A stretch of 64,000 nt of DNA from Acidobacteriota bacterium. Its GTDB lineage: Bacteria > Acidobacteriota > UBA890 > WLXD01. This document shows, piece by piece, positions 8,710-17,580 of the stretch. Location: positions 488,381 to 552,380 of the forward strand of contig WLXD01000004.1 in NCBI GenBank assembly GCA_012103255.1, written 5' to 3'. The position numbers and the translations under genes are program-made. Each line of letters starts with the position of its first letter. The first letter of the stretch is position 1. The notes beneath the pieces were generated by a model that saw only the letters and a list, made by a program, of their open reading frames with translations, did not search any database and was not told the origin of the DNA.

Positions 8710-10341
8710 CTACTCGCGGCGGAACTCCGAACTCAGATCCGTGCCGTCCAGGTTGTCCGGAAAGGCAATGCCGAGCCACGCAGCGAGCGTTGGCGCGATG
8801 TCCGCTGCCGACACTCGAGCGTCGATCCGAGTGGGGCGTGCTCCTGGTCCCGCGAACACCACGGGTACCCATGTGTCGTAGTCGTAGACGGAACCGTGTG
8901 TCGTCCCCAACCCGGAGCCGTTGTACAGGTATCCCTCGCGGAGCTGCAGGACCACGTCCGCTCCCCGGCCAGGGAAGTAGTTGTTGCGGAAGCGTTGTTC
9001 GGCGAGAGGCCCCTCGCCCAGCGGGAGGGCCGCGATCTCGGCGTCGGTCCACGCGCGCTCGACCGCTTCGCATGACTCGACCCACCCAGCCAGCGCCGTC
9101 GCCATTTCATTGACGTCCTGGCCTTCGCTGACGACTAGGTCGCGGTCGAGGTAGAAGCCGTAGCTGAGCCATGGTTTGTCGCCGTACGTCTCGCGCAGTT
9201 TCACGCCGGCACGTTGCACGCAGATAATGTCCTCGGCGCCAAGGCGTCGTTGGGAGCCCCCACGCATCTGTTCGACCTCTGGATAGGTCACAACACCGTG
9301 GTCGGCACTCAGTGCGAAAACGACGTGCTCCAGACCAACGGTCTCGTCGATGTATTCGATCAAGTCACCGAGCAGACGGTCCAGTCGAATGAGAGTGTCC
9401 AACGCTTCCGGACTGTCGGGCCCGAAATCGTGGCCCACCGAGTCGAGAGCCGAGAACGACAGTCCGAGCAGATCAGGACTCCCGTCGAGTCCGAGGCCCT
9501 CGTTCTCGATAGCCTGCTTGGCGAACTCTGCTAGATAGGCGTCGACGAACGGTGTGTCGTAAATCGAGCTGTAGTAGCTGCTGCCGGAGTGCACCGAGTA
9601 GCTGCCGAGGGCGTACGGAAAACCTGACGGCACCAGGCCAGTGTCGATCTCCACAAGGCCCAACTCGTCATAGCGCGACGGAGACAACACAGGCTCCCAG
9701 GCCGTGCCCTTGAAACGGCCGAGCCAATCCAGCGCGTTGAGCTCGTCGAGCCAGTCGCGCTGTGCCCACGTGTAGAAACTACTGGTTACCCAGTCCCCCG
9801 CGGAACGACCGTACCAATACGCACCATCGGGACGCTGCCCGCCCATCATCACCGCCGATCGGTCCTTGGCACTTGCTGTGAACACTTTTGAGCGGGCGTC
9901 GCGGGCCTTCATCCAGTCGCCGAGCGCCGTCACTTCGAGATTGGCCGGGGAGCGCGGGCGACTGCCGCTGTATTCCTCGTAGCCCGTCTCGCGGTTGAAC
10001 CAGGTGTTCCCGATCACACCGTGTTTGGCCGGTTCGGTTCCGGTTGAGATCGTGGCGTGACCTGGCGCGGTCGCGGTCATCGAGTGGTTCTGGTGACCGT
10101 CCGTGAATACCGCGCCGTTCTGCCAAAGCCAGGCGATTCCGCCGTCTAGAACCGACTCGAAGCGGTCGTAGTAGTCGCCTCGCATCTGATCCACGACGAT
10201 GAGAACGATGAGCGATGGATCATCGCCGCGCGGCAGTTCTGCGGCCGGCGCCGAGGCAACGCGTTGTCCGGAACTGGAGCAGGCGCTGAACACAGCGGTC
10301 GCTGCTAGAGCACAGCACGCAAAGGAGCGGGAGCGGGACAC
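8710..10341 (-). CDS. Alkaline phosphatase family lipoprotein (PafA-like)
   Basis: A 543-residue enzyme with a lipoprotein-like signal (ATAVFSACSSSG). The alkaline phosphatase/phosphodiesterase core begins with LIVLIVVDQMRGDYY near residue 42, whose Asp is the first metal ligand. Next comes HQNHSMTATAPGHATISTG near 80-99, where a Thr is the probable nucleophile, as in PafA. DSVGHDFGPDSPE and SADHGVVTYPE (about 350) supply further metal ligands. Such enzymes hydrolyse phosphate mono- or diesters in the periplasm. It follows the DUF5916 gene with 22 bp between, so the two are probably co-transcribed. Confidence 0.87.
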   Translation of the reverse strand: MSRSRSFACCALAATAVFSACSSSGQRVASAPAAELPRGDDPSLIVLIVVDQMRGDYYDRFESVLDGGIAWLWQNGAVFTDGHQNHSMTATAPGHATISTGTEPAKHGVIGNTWFNRETGYEEYSGSRPRSPANLEVTALGDWMKARDARSKVFTASAKDRSAVMMGGQRPDGAYWYGRSAGDWVTSSFYTWAQRDWLDELNALDWLGRFKGTAWEPVLSPSRYDELGLVEIDTGLVPSGFPYALGSYSVHSGSSYYSSIYDTPFVDAYLAEFAKQAIENEGLGLDGSPDLLGLSFSALDSVGHDFGPDSPEALDTLIRLDRLLGDLIEYIDETVGLEHVVFALSADHGVVTYPEVEQMRGGSQRRLGAEDIICVQRAGVKLRETYGDKPWLSYGFYLDRDLVVSEGQDVNEMATALAGWVESCEAVERAWTDAEIAALPLGEGPLAEQRFRNNYFPGRGADVVLQLREGYLYNGSGLGTTHGSVYDYDTWVPVVFAGPGARPTRIDARVSAADIAPTLAAWLGIAFPDNLDGTDLSSEFRRE

Positions 10342-10363
10342 GACTGCCTCGGGAAGAGGGTTC

Positions 10364-12682
10364 CTAGAAATCGAACGAGCGCGTGAACTTGGCGATCAAG
10401 CCGTGGTCGGAGACGCCCGAGTACGGCAGATCGTAGCGCGTGGTCGATTTGTACACTAGGTAGAAGTCGTCGCCGGTCCGATAGATGAATCGCAATCGCG
10501 CGTACACGGACATCTGGTCTGAGAGGCTGTTGTACTGCACCAAAGCGCTCGTGAGCAGCCGCTCATTGAAGTTGTAGACAACGCGCATGCTCCCGACGTG
10601 CGTGTTGAAGTCGGCACTCGGGTGCTCGATCCGATTGAAGTCGTAGCGCGGCGATAGTGAGAACTTCTCGTTGAACCGCACCGTCGCGCTCGCGCCGTAC
10701 GAGCGCCGGGTGCCGCCGTAGTACCCGCCGCCGCTGGTGCTCACACGGCCACTCACGGAGCGGGCGCGGAAGCTCTCGAGCGAAACGCGCCATTCGGTGA
10801 AGTTGTAGTCACCGGGCTCGACCGTCGCGATGCCGCCAGGCTGGAAGCCGTACTCAAGCCGCTCGAAGTTGCGCGAGAGACTCAGACTCATCCCGTCACC
10901 CGACTCGAACTGCGGTCGGATAAAGATCGATTGCTCGCGATCCGTAATATTCCCCTGCGTGTCAGTGAGGTAGTTCACCGAGCCCCAGAACGTCACCTGA
11001 CGCATCCACGAAACGTCCGGACGCGGGCTGAAGTTCACGGAATAGTTCTGCTTGATCAGATCCCGGCGGAGGATGAAGCCCATGTCTGTCTTGAAGTTGG
11101 GATCGATGTAGTCGACCGTCGCGTTGGCACCCCACAAATCCGTGTTCCAGCCAGCGGAAAACTTCCCCACATACTGGGATCCATCGATATCCGAATCGCG
11201 CGACTGCGCCACGTAGCTGTTGATCGACAGGTTGTCGAAGAAGCGGAATGTCGCGTCGACTCCCCCAACGCGATTGCTCTCGCCGCCGCCCTGCACGTTG
11301 GTGAAAATCATGCCGATGGAGGATCGCTCGAACACGTCCTGCTTGACGCGCATCGTCGAGAAGTTGGCGCCCTCGTAGCCGATCACGTTGTCGCTGCCAG
11401 TCTGAGAATTGATCAGACCGATACTGGTACTGCCCATCTTGCCGGTCGTCTTGAGCCCGTAGGTCATCGGCACGGGTTCCCCCGCCGCGAGACCGATATT
11501 GCGGGAGTGATACAGCACAACCAGTGGAGTGCCGAAGCTCCTCCCCGAGCCGAATTGGAATTTGTCGGCTCCTTCGAGGAAGAACTCGCGGCGCTCCTGG
11601 AAAAACAAAGGGAAGCGCGTGAGATTGACGCGCTCCTGATCGCTCTCGACCTGCGCGAAATCGGTGTTGACGGTCAGGTCGGCGGTCAGATTCGTCGTGA
11701 TCTGCGCCTTGAAGTCCTCGATGCCGAACTCCCCGCCCCGATCGACCACCGGAGTGTCGAGCGCGTTCAGCGCTGTGTAGGCGCCGGACAGATAGGGCGT
11801 GAGCCGGTAACGCTGCGTCAGACGCGTGTCGCGCAAACCGAGGAGGTGCCCACCCTGTGAGATCGCGCGGAAGTCGAAGTCTTGCCTGAAGTTGCTCCAG
11901 TTGACCTCTTCGTTGTTCCGACGAATCTCGCGCTTGAAGTCGATACCCCAGACATGCGACCCCGACGGGAACCGCAGAGCCTTGAACGGGATCATCATCT
12001 CGACCTGCCAGCCGTCGTCGGTAATCTGCGCGGCCGCTTCCCAGCGCTCATCCCACGAGGAGTTGAGATCACTCTCGTCCTTTAGCGTCGTGTCGTACTT
12101 CGTTCCCAGCGGGTTCACCCGGAACAGGAAGCCGTTGCGGTGGTCGTGGAACGTGTCGAACAGGACGGCGATCGTGTCGTCCGTCTCGAGTCGGCTGTCA
12201 CGGCGCAAGTCCGAGGCCATGATCCGGTCGGGCTCATCGTCGAACATGATGAAGCCGAGATAGAGATTCTTGTCGTCGTAGAGAATCCGAACCTCGGTGC
12301 GCTGCGAGGGCTGACCAGCTTCAATCGGCTCGCGCTGCAAGAAGTCGGAAACGACCTCGGCGAACTCCCAGACATCGTCGTCCACGAGACCGTCCAGGAT
12401 GGGCGGTGCATCGGTGGGCGTCGCGGACATCCTTTTGCCGCCAGCCTGAATCACCGCCAACTCTTCATCCGTTGGCTCAAGGCTCGGCGTCGGAGCCTCG
12501 CTGGTGCCCGCGATCTCCGCGAAAGCGGCCGCCACTCCGGGGCTCACCGCGGGCTTTTCCGACTCTTCCTGAGATGACGTCGGTTCCTGGGCTGACGCCG
12601 ACATGCCGTTCACGCCTGGCGCAAGCGCCAAGCAAGAGCAGATCAAGAGTCGCAGTCGCACCGAAGAACGAGCGGAGAGCAT
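10364..12682 (-). CDS. DUF5916 outer-membrane protein with CBM9-like domain
   Basis: A 772-residue exported protein. After the signal sequence and a linker rich in Glu, Pro and Ser, residues about 85-260 form a CBM9-like domain (PPILDGLVDDDVWEFA, DDKNLYLGFIMFDDEPD, FRVNPLGTKYDTTL). The remainder, about 270-772, is DUF5916, a predicted outer-membrane beta-barrel with alternating aromatic strands (VNTDFAQVESDQERVNLTR, LFFQERREFFLEG). It ends in an aromatic residue, RSFDF, as barrel proteins do. The function is not known; a surface carbohydrate or peptide uptake role is often guessed. The upstream 170 bp hold three GTTCTTT repeats (12789-12812). Confidence 0.87.
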   Translation of the reverse strand: MLSARSSVRLRLLICSCLALAPGVNGMSASAQEPTSSQEESEKPAVSPGVAAAFAEIAGTSEAPTPSLEPTDEELAVIQAGGKRMSATPTDAPPILDGLVDDDVWEFAEVVSDFLQREPIEAGQPSQRTEVRILYDDKNLYLGFIMFDDEPDRIMASDLRRDSRLETDDTIAVLFDTFHDHRNGFLFRVNPLGTKYDTTLKDESDLNSSWDERWEAAAQITDDGWQVEMMIPFKALRFPSGSHVWGIDFKREIRRNNEEVNWSNFRQDFDFRAISQGGHLLGLRDTRLTQRYRLTPYLSGAYTALNALDTPVVDRGGEFGIEDFKAQITTNLTADLTVNTDFAQVESDQERVNLTRFPLFFQERREFFLEGADKFQFGSGRSFGTPLVVLYHSRNIGLAAGEPVPMTYGLKTTGKMGSTSIGLINSQTGSDNVIGYEGANFSTMRVKQDVFERSSIGMIFTNVQGGGESNRVGGVDATFRFFDNLSINSYVAQSRDSDIDGSQYVGKFSAGWNTDLWGANATVDYIDPNFKTDMGFILRRDLIKQNYSVNFSPRPDVSWMRQVTFWGSVNYLTDTQGNITDREQSIFIRPQFESGDGMSLSLSRNFERLEYGFQPGGIATVEPGDYNFTEWRVSLESFRARSVSGRVSTSGGGYYGGTRRSYGASATVRFNEKFSLSPRYDFNRIEHPSADFNTHVGSMRVVYNFNERLLTSALVQYNSLSDQMSVYARLRFIYRTGDDFYLVYKSTTRYDLPYSGVSDHGLIAKFTRSFDF

Positions 12683-12851
12683 GCCGGAGATTCCCGCAGA
12701 AGAGCATGGGGGCCGGCTGGGGAGAACCGGCTTCTGATGCAGTCAATCTACGTGGCGCCCAGACCCCCAGCAACGGGAAAACTGCGTAGTTCTTTGTTCT
12801 TTACGGTTCTTTACCGGGGATGCGTTGCCCCCCGCAAAGAGCCAACCTGCG
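12683..12851. other. Intergenic region with three GTTCTTT repeats
   Basis: No coding capacity is convincing here. Three direct copies of GTTCTTT start at 12789, 12796 and 12806; the last two extend to GTTCTTTAC. A short GCCGG/CCGGC hairpin lies at about 12713-12732. The stretch precedes the DUF5916 gene on the minus strand and could hold its promoter and a regulator site. No clear -35/-10 pair was found. Confidence 0.35.
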
Positions 12852-14003
12852 TCACGCGAGGACAGCTTCCAGTGCATCCACGCAACGGTGCATTTGCGCA
12901 GGAGTTCCGACCGAGATCCGCAAGCCGTTCGGCAGGGCCGGGAATAGTCGGCCCACGGCAACCCCGCGGTCTGCCATTGCACGATTGACGGGCATCATCG
13001 GGCGCCCGAGATCGCACATCACGAAGTTTGTCTGCGACTCCCACACTGGACGACCGAGCCGCTCCAGCCCGGCCTCGAGGATGCTCCGCGCCTCGAGATT
13101 CAGTCGCTTCTGATCCGCGGCATAATCCGGGTCCTCGATCGAGGCTGTCGCGCAGGCCGCCGAGATCACGCCGATGGACATCTCTGTCCGATGGGCGTCG
13201 AGTTGGCGCACCAACGCTCGCGGCCCCACTACGTAACCAACCCGCATCCCGGCCATGCCGTAGATCTTGGAGAAAGTCCGGATCACCACGATGTTTGAAC
13301 TCGCTACCGAACGCTCGACCTGGCTGTGATAGTCCGGCGCGTCGACGAACTCGTGATAGGCCTCATCGATAATCACCAGCTTGTCGCCGGGCACTCGATC
13401 GAGAAACGCATCGAGCTCGGACTGCGGCAGCAGCGTACTGGCAGGATTGGACGGGTTGCAGATGTAGATCACGCCGGCCTCATCGAGACGATCGGACATC
13501 GCGTTGAGATCATGACGGCCCTCTGCGTCGACCGGCACACCGACCACGCGATTGCCGAACTTCCGCGTGTACGAACCGAGAGTCTCGAAGGTGGGTTCCG
13601 CCTGTAGTACACCGCGCTCCGACCACGCCACTGCGCACATGCGCAGAATCTCGGTTGAGCCGGCTCCCAGAGCTACATTGGACTCGGCCACCCCGACATG
13701 CCGCGCCACAGCGCCATGCAACGGCGCGGACCAGGCGAACGGATACCGATTGGCGTTCTCGACTTCCGCTTGCAGGCGGTCACGTGCGGCCTGGCACATG
13801 CCGTACGGATTCTCGTTGCTGCTGAGGCGAATGGCAGCGTTCTGGGCGGCAGGCAAACCCTCGATCCGCAGTTCCCCGAAGTCCGGCAGCGGGCCGGCCC
13901 CGAGCATGCTGATGGCACCCCCGCCCCAGCCCAGTCGGGCCAGGACATCACGCCTCGAGAGTCCCTGAGATCGATCTGCCGAGCGCGGTGTCGTCCGTGT
14001 CAT
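12852..14003 (-). CDS. Tat-exported class I/II aminotransferase (HisC-like)
   Basis: A 383-residue fold-type I PLP enzyme of the histidinol-phosphate aminotransferase group. Key motifs are RLSSNENPYGM (substrate-binding N-terminus), IYICNPSNPAS, IIDEAYHEFVD, and the PLP lysine in FSKIYGMAGMRVGY near residue 246. The first 45 residues are unusual for HisC: GLSRRDVLARLGWGGGAISML is a twin-arginine signal with a long hydrophobic stretch, implying that the folded PLP holoenzyme is exported. No histidine-pathway gene is nearby, so a biosynthetic role is unlikely. It is divergent from the LVIVD-repeat gene. Confidence 0.87.
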   Translation of the reverse strand: MTRTTPRSADRSQGLSRRDVLARLGWGGGAISMLGAGPLPDFGELRIEGLPAAQNAAIRLSSNENPYGMCQAARDRLQAEVENANRYPFAWSAPLHGAVARHVGVAESNVALGAGSTEILRMCAVAWSERGVLQAEPTFETLGSYTRKFGNRVVGVPVDAEGRHDLNAMSDRLDEAGVIYICNPSNPASTLLPQSELDAFLDRVPGDKLVIIDEAYHEFVDAPDYHSQVERSVASSNIVVIRTFSKIYGMAGMRVGYVVGPRALVRQLDAHRTEMSIGVISAACATASIEDPDYAADQKRLNLEARSILEAGLERLGRPVWESQTNFVMCDLGRPMMPVNRAMADRGVAVGRLFPALPNGLRISVGTPAQMHRCVDALEAVLA

Positions 14004-14147
14004 GCCGGTCCTCCAACGGGTTGGTTCGCAGGCGACTCTATCGCCGTCAGCCGGTTGACCTCAATGACTCCTGTATTCTTGGGCCCGTTCGGCGGCTCAC
14101 TCGATCCGGCAAATGCCGCCCAACCACCGCTCCGGGAGAGTTACTCG

Positions 14148-16214
14148 ATGTTCAAGCCCCGTAGATTCGCTCACGCTTTGGCCGTTCTCGTCCTGGCGCT
14201 CTCGGCGCCGCCCGCTTTCGCGCAGGAAGCCGAGCCGATTCCGGCCGCGGAACCCGCCTCCATCGAAGTCACTCCGATGGAGATCACCCTGGAGGTGGGC
14301 AGCACGACTCAACTGAGCGCGATTGTCCGCGACGCTGAAGGCAACGAGCTGGCCGAATCGCCGGTGCTCTACTTCTCTCGCGCGCGCCGCCAACTCGAGG
14401 TCAATCCGGCGGGGTTCGTGCAGGCACACGGTCCGGGCGAGTTCGAGATCGTCGCGTTGGCGCCGGGCGATCCTGACGCGAGCTTCTTCTCGTCTCAGGA
14501 AGCACCACGCACCACGATCAACGTCACCGTGCCCGTGCCACCCGTCACGAGCGTGGATTTCGAAAGCGTGCCGTCCCGGTTCTACACGGACACGACACTG
14601 CGGCCACAGTTCGCAATCGTCGACGAGTCGGGCGCCGACCGTGAGGACGTTCGGCCGGAGCTGACGAGCAGCGACTCCACCGTTGTAGAGATCACCACGC
14701 TCGGTCACCTGAATTTCGTCGGTGTCGGCACGGCGACGATCACAGCTCGCGCAGAGGCGATCACGACAACAATCGACGTCAGCGTCACGTCGAATCCAAC
14801 CGAATCCGTGTCGCTGGACGCCTCCGCTGCGGCTGTGCGGACCGGCGATGTCGTTCATCTGAACGCGGTGGCACGCGATTCGGCAGGCAACGCCGTCCCG
14901 GAAATGCCCATCGGCTATTCGTTCCAGGCTCGAACCGACCAGGCCGAACTTGGCGAGCCGCCCTCGGGCCTGGTCACCGAAGACGGTCGATTCGTCGCGG
15001 ACTTGCCCGGTGAGTACACCATCCTGGCGACCGCGGGCAACAACTGGGCCTCGACCGTCGTCACCGCCGAGCCACGCAATGCGCAACGCGAGCTCGAGCT
15101 TCTGGGCCAGGGCCGCGTCGCCGACCGGAAGACGTCAGATATCTGGGTTTGGGAAGCACCGAACGGCCGCGACTACGCCATGACCGGCACCTGGGGTGCA
15201 TCCGGACATGCGTACTTCTGGGACGTCACGGATCCGGGCAACATGCAGATCGTCGACATGGTCCGGGTGGATGCCCGCACCGTGAACGACGTGAAAACTT
15301 CGGAGGACGGCAGCGTCTGCATCATCTCCCGCGAAGGCGCATCGGACCGACGCAACGGGATGGTGATCCTCGATTGCTCGAACCCCACCGAGGGCGTCTC
15401 GGTGCTTTCACGCTACGACGATCAGATGACCGGTGGGGTGCACAACGTCTTCATCTACGAGGAGCACGTGTACGCGCTGTCAGGTGGGCAGCGCTACGAC
15501 GTGATCAACATCGAGGATCCGCGCAACCCGTACCGCGTCGGCCGGTTCGAACTCGACACCCCCGGGCACTCGATCCACGACGTCTGGGTGCGGGACGGTA
15601 TTGCGGTGTCAGCGAACTGGTCGGATGGAGTTGTGCTCGCCGATGTAGGTGGCGGCGGAATGGGTGGCTCGCCCGACAACCCGATCGAGATGGGCCGCTA
15701 CGCGTACCCGAGCGGCTGGAATCACGCCGCCTGGCCGTTCAAGAGCGCGTCCACGGGCAAGTTCTACGTGATCGGCGGCGACGAGGCGTTCCCGCGTTCG
15801 CGCAACCCGCTCGGCACCAACCGATTCGAAGGGCCGCCCGTGCAGGCGGCCGGGTGGATTCACTTCATCGAGTTCGACGACCTCGACAATCCGCGCGAGG
15901 TGGCGCGCTACGAGGCGCCCTACGGCGGCACACACAACTACTGGGTCGAGGACGACATCCTGTACATCGCGTACTACAACGCGGGACTGCGGATCGTGGA
16001 TATCTCCGGCGAACTCCTGGGGGATCTCTATCGACAGGGTCGCGAGATCGCCTACTTCTTGCCGTTCGATCCCGATGGATTCAAGCCGAACGCGCCGCGC
16101 ACCTGGGGCACGATGACCCACAAAGGGAACATCTTCTTCTCGGACAACAACTCCGGGATCTGGGCAGTAAGGTTCGCGCCCGAAGACGACGAGGCAGCCG
16201 CAAGCGGCGAGTAG
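14148..16214 (+). CDS. Exported LVIVD-repeat protein with N-terminal Ig-like domains
   Basis: 688 residues from ATG 14148, chosen because a signal peptide follows directly (MFKPRRFAHALAVLVLALS, cleavage after AFA) and a GGGAG ribosome-binding site precedes it. An open frame further upstream has no such support. Residues about 35-310 contain bacterial Ig-like repeats (ITLEVGSTTQLSAIVRDAEG, TRTGDVVHLNAVARDSAG, each with a conserved VVxI strand). The C-terminal half has LVIVD-type propeller repeats (YAMTGTWGASGHAYFWDV, YDVINIEDPRNPYRVGRFE, DVWVRDGIAVSANWSDGV). It is probably a surface or periplasmic binding protein; no catalytic motif is visible. Confidence 0.8.
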   Translation: MFKPRRFAHALAVLVLALSAPPAFAQEAEPIPAAEPASIEVTPMEITLEVGSTTQLSAIVRDAEGNELAESPVLYFSRARRQLEVNPAGFVQAHGPGEFEIVALAPGDPDASFFSSQEAPRTTINVTVPVPPVTSVDFESVPSRFYTDTTLRPQFAIVDESGADREDVRPELTSSDSTVVEITTLGHLNFVGVGTATITARAEAITTTIDVSVTSNPTESVSLDASAAAVRTGDVVHLNAVARDSAGNAVPEMPIGYSFQARTDQAELGEPPSGLVTEDGRFVADLPGEYTILATAGNNWASTVVTAEPRNAQRELELLGQGRVADRKTSDIWVWEAPNGRDYAMTGTWGASGHAYFWDVTDPGNMQIVDMVRVDARTVNDVKTSEDGSVCIISREGASDRRNGMVILDCSNPTEGVSVLSRYDDQMTGGVHNVFIYEEHVYALSGGQRYDVINIEDPRNPYRVGRFELDTPGHSIHDVWVRDGIAVSANWSDGVVLADVGGGGMGGSPDNPIEMGRYAYPSGWNHAAWPFKSASTGKFYVIGGDEAFPRSRNPLGTNRFEGPPVQAAGWIHFIEFDDLDNPREVARYEAPYGGTHNYWVEDDILYIAYYNAGLRIVDISGELLGDLYRQGREIAYFLPFDPDGFKPNAPRTWGTMTHKGNIFFSDNNSGIWAVRFAPEDDEAAASGE

Positions 16215-16235
16215 TCCTCGAACGACCCGCCAGGA

Positions 16236-17414
16236 CTATGCCGGCGGCAGCTCGCCCCGGCGCAGCTCTGCCAACGAGTAGAACGTGCCGCGCCATTCGA
16301 TGCCGCCGCGCCAGTAGGTAAGCGCGGCGGCACGCATGTAGGTCCAAGCCACCAGCAGCACGCCGATCGGCAAGAAGAGCGGAAGCCATGTCGGCAGACT
16401 GGTCTCCGACAACATGGCCCCGTGGACCGTCACCACCACGATCACAACCGCGACGTTGAGCCAGCGCGCGGGACCTTCCAGCATCAAGATCGCCAAGAAG
16501 GGCCAGGCCGTGAAGAGAATCTGGGCGGCCATCCCGCCGAACAGGAGTCCGAACGACCAGTTCACCCCGGCCATCGTGTTCTTCTCGAGCCCGCGGATCG
16601 CCGCCGTCAGGGTCGGATACCACTCCACCCGCGCCATCGGGCCCGGCACCGCGCACACCTGATGAGCGCCCGACTTCTTCAGCGCCTTGCCGAGATTCAC
16701 GTCGTCCAATGGATCCATGGCGAGAGCCGCGTGAGTGCCGGCGCGCTCGTAGGCGGTCCGGCGAACCAGGTTGAAGCCACCGAAACCAACGTATGCATCG
16801 CTCCGCGGATCTCCCGCGCGCCACGGCCGGAAGTAGCCGTTGAAGAAGAGCGCGAAGGTCGCAATGAAGAGTTGGAGTCCGAAGCCATGGGCGGTGACGT
16901 CGGTAGCACCGGCCACGTGATCGATATCGCGCTCCACTATCGCGGCTACGGCCCGCGCCGCCACGCTCGGCTCGAAGATGACGTCGGCGTCAGTGAACAG
17001 AATCAAGTCGCCGGTGGCGGCATGGGCGCCGGTCCACAGAGCGTGGTTCTTCCCCAACCAACCCGACGGCAACTCCGTCACGTCGACAACTCGCAACCGA
17101 TCGTCGGCGGCCGCGAGGCGGGCGAGGATGTCGCCGGTGGCGTCGTCTGAGCGATCGTTCACCGCAACGACCTCGAAGTCGGGGTAGTCGAGCGCCAGCA
17201 TCGATCGCACTGCCGGCTCGACGCCCTCGGCCTCATTGCGAGCACCGAACACAACGCTCAGCGGCGGCAAGCGTGCCCGCGCTTCGCCCGCGGGCGCGGA
17301 ACAACGACGCAGGAACAGTACCCAACGCTGGCCCAGAGCACCGTCGATGCCCAGTCCGACCCACGCGAGTAGCGTGATGCCGCCGAGCGCGAGCAAACCC
17401 AACTCGATCGTCAT
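16236..17414 (-). CDS. Family 2 glycosyltransferase, membrane-bound
   Basis: A 392-residue GT-A glycosyltransferase. An N-terminal helix (LLALGGITLLAWVGLGI) is followed by LSVVFGARNEAEGVEP, EVVAVNDRSDDATGD, LPSGWLGKNHALW and LILFTDADVIFEP; the DxD-type motif DAD binds the nucleotide-sugar metal. Several C-terminal hydrophobic segments (about 290-370) anchor it in the membrane. The WLGKNHALW segment resembles the hopanoid/carotenoid-associated GT2 group, but no terpenoid gene is nearby, so the acceptor is unknown. It converges on the LVIVD gene and is divergent from the membrane operon at 17581. Confidence 0.87.
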   Translation of the reverse strand: MTIELGLLALGGITLLAWVGLGIDGALGQRWVLFLRRCSAPAGEARARLPPLSVVFGARNEAEGVEPAVRSMLALDYPDFEVVAVNDRSDDATGDILARLAAADDRLRVVDVTELPSGWLGKNHALWTGAHAATGDLILFTDADVIFEPSVAARAVAAIVERDIDHVAGATDVTAHGFGLQLFIATFALFFNGYFRPWRAGDPRSDAYVGFGGFNLVRRTAYERAGTHAALAMDPLDDVNLGKALKKSGAHQVCAVPGPMARVEWYPTLTAAIRGLEKNTMAGVNWSFGLLFGGMAAQILFTAWPFLAILMLEGPARWLNVAVVIVVVTVHGAMLSETSLPTWLPLFLPIGVLLVAWTYMRAAALTYWRGGIEWRGTFYSLAELRRGELPPA

Positions 17415-17513
17415 GCCAACGAGCGTAGCAGGGTGCTCTCGCGAGCATCGATCTCAACACGCCGTGTCGAGAAGGATGGCCAGGACACGCCGGCATGCCA
17501 TTTTCGTGCTTTT

Positions 17514-17539
17514 TAGTGACTATTAACGACTAATACAAT
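17514..17539 (+). promoter_or_regulatory. AT-rich promoter/operator candidate upstream of the membrane operon
   Basis: An AT-rich stretch in GC-rich DNA between two divergent genes. It contains a dyad TTAGT-N11-ACTAA and a -10-like TACAAT at 17534-17539, 41 bp before ATG 17581. The 22 bp at 17514-17535 match 19 of 22 positions of the reverse strand at 38046-38067, upstream of the pilin operon. No clear -35 box was seen. Confidence 0.4.
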
Positions 17540-17580
17540 AACCCTATTGATCCTGAACGCCTCCTGACGACGCTGCACAC

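Noticed and set aside
13698..14147. Extended N-terminus for the LVIVD protein
   Set aside because: It runs through the divergent aminotransferase gene, while ATG 14148 has a ribosome-binding site and a signal peptide.
14097..15086. 329-residue minus-strand ORF
   Set aside because: Shadow of the LVIVD-repeat gene; no domain, no ribosome-binding site.
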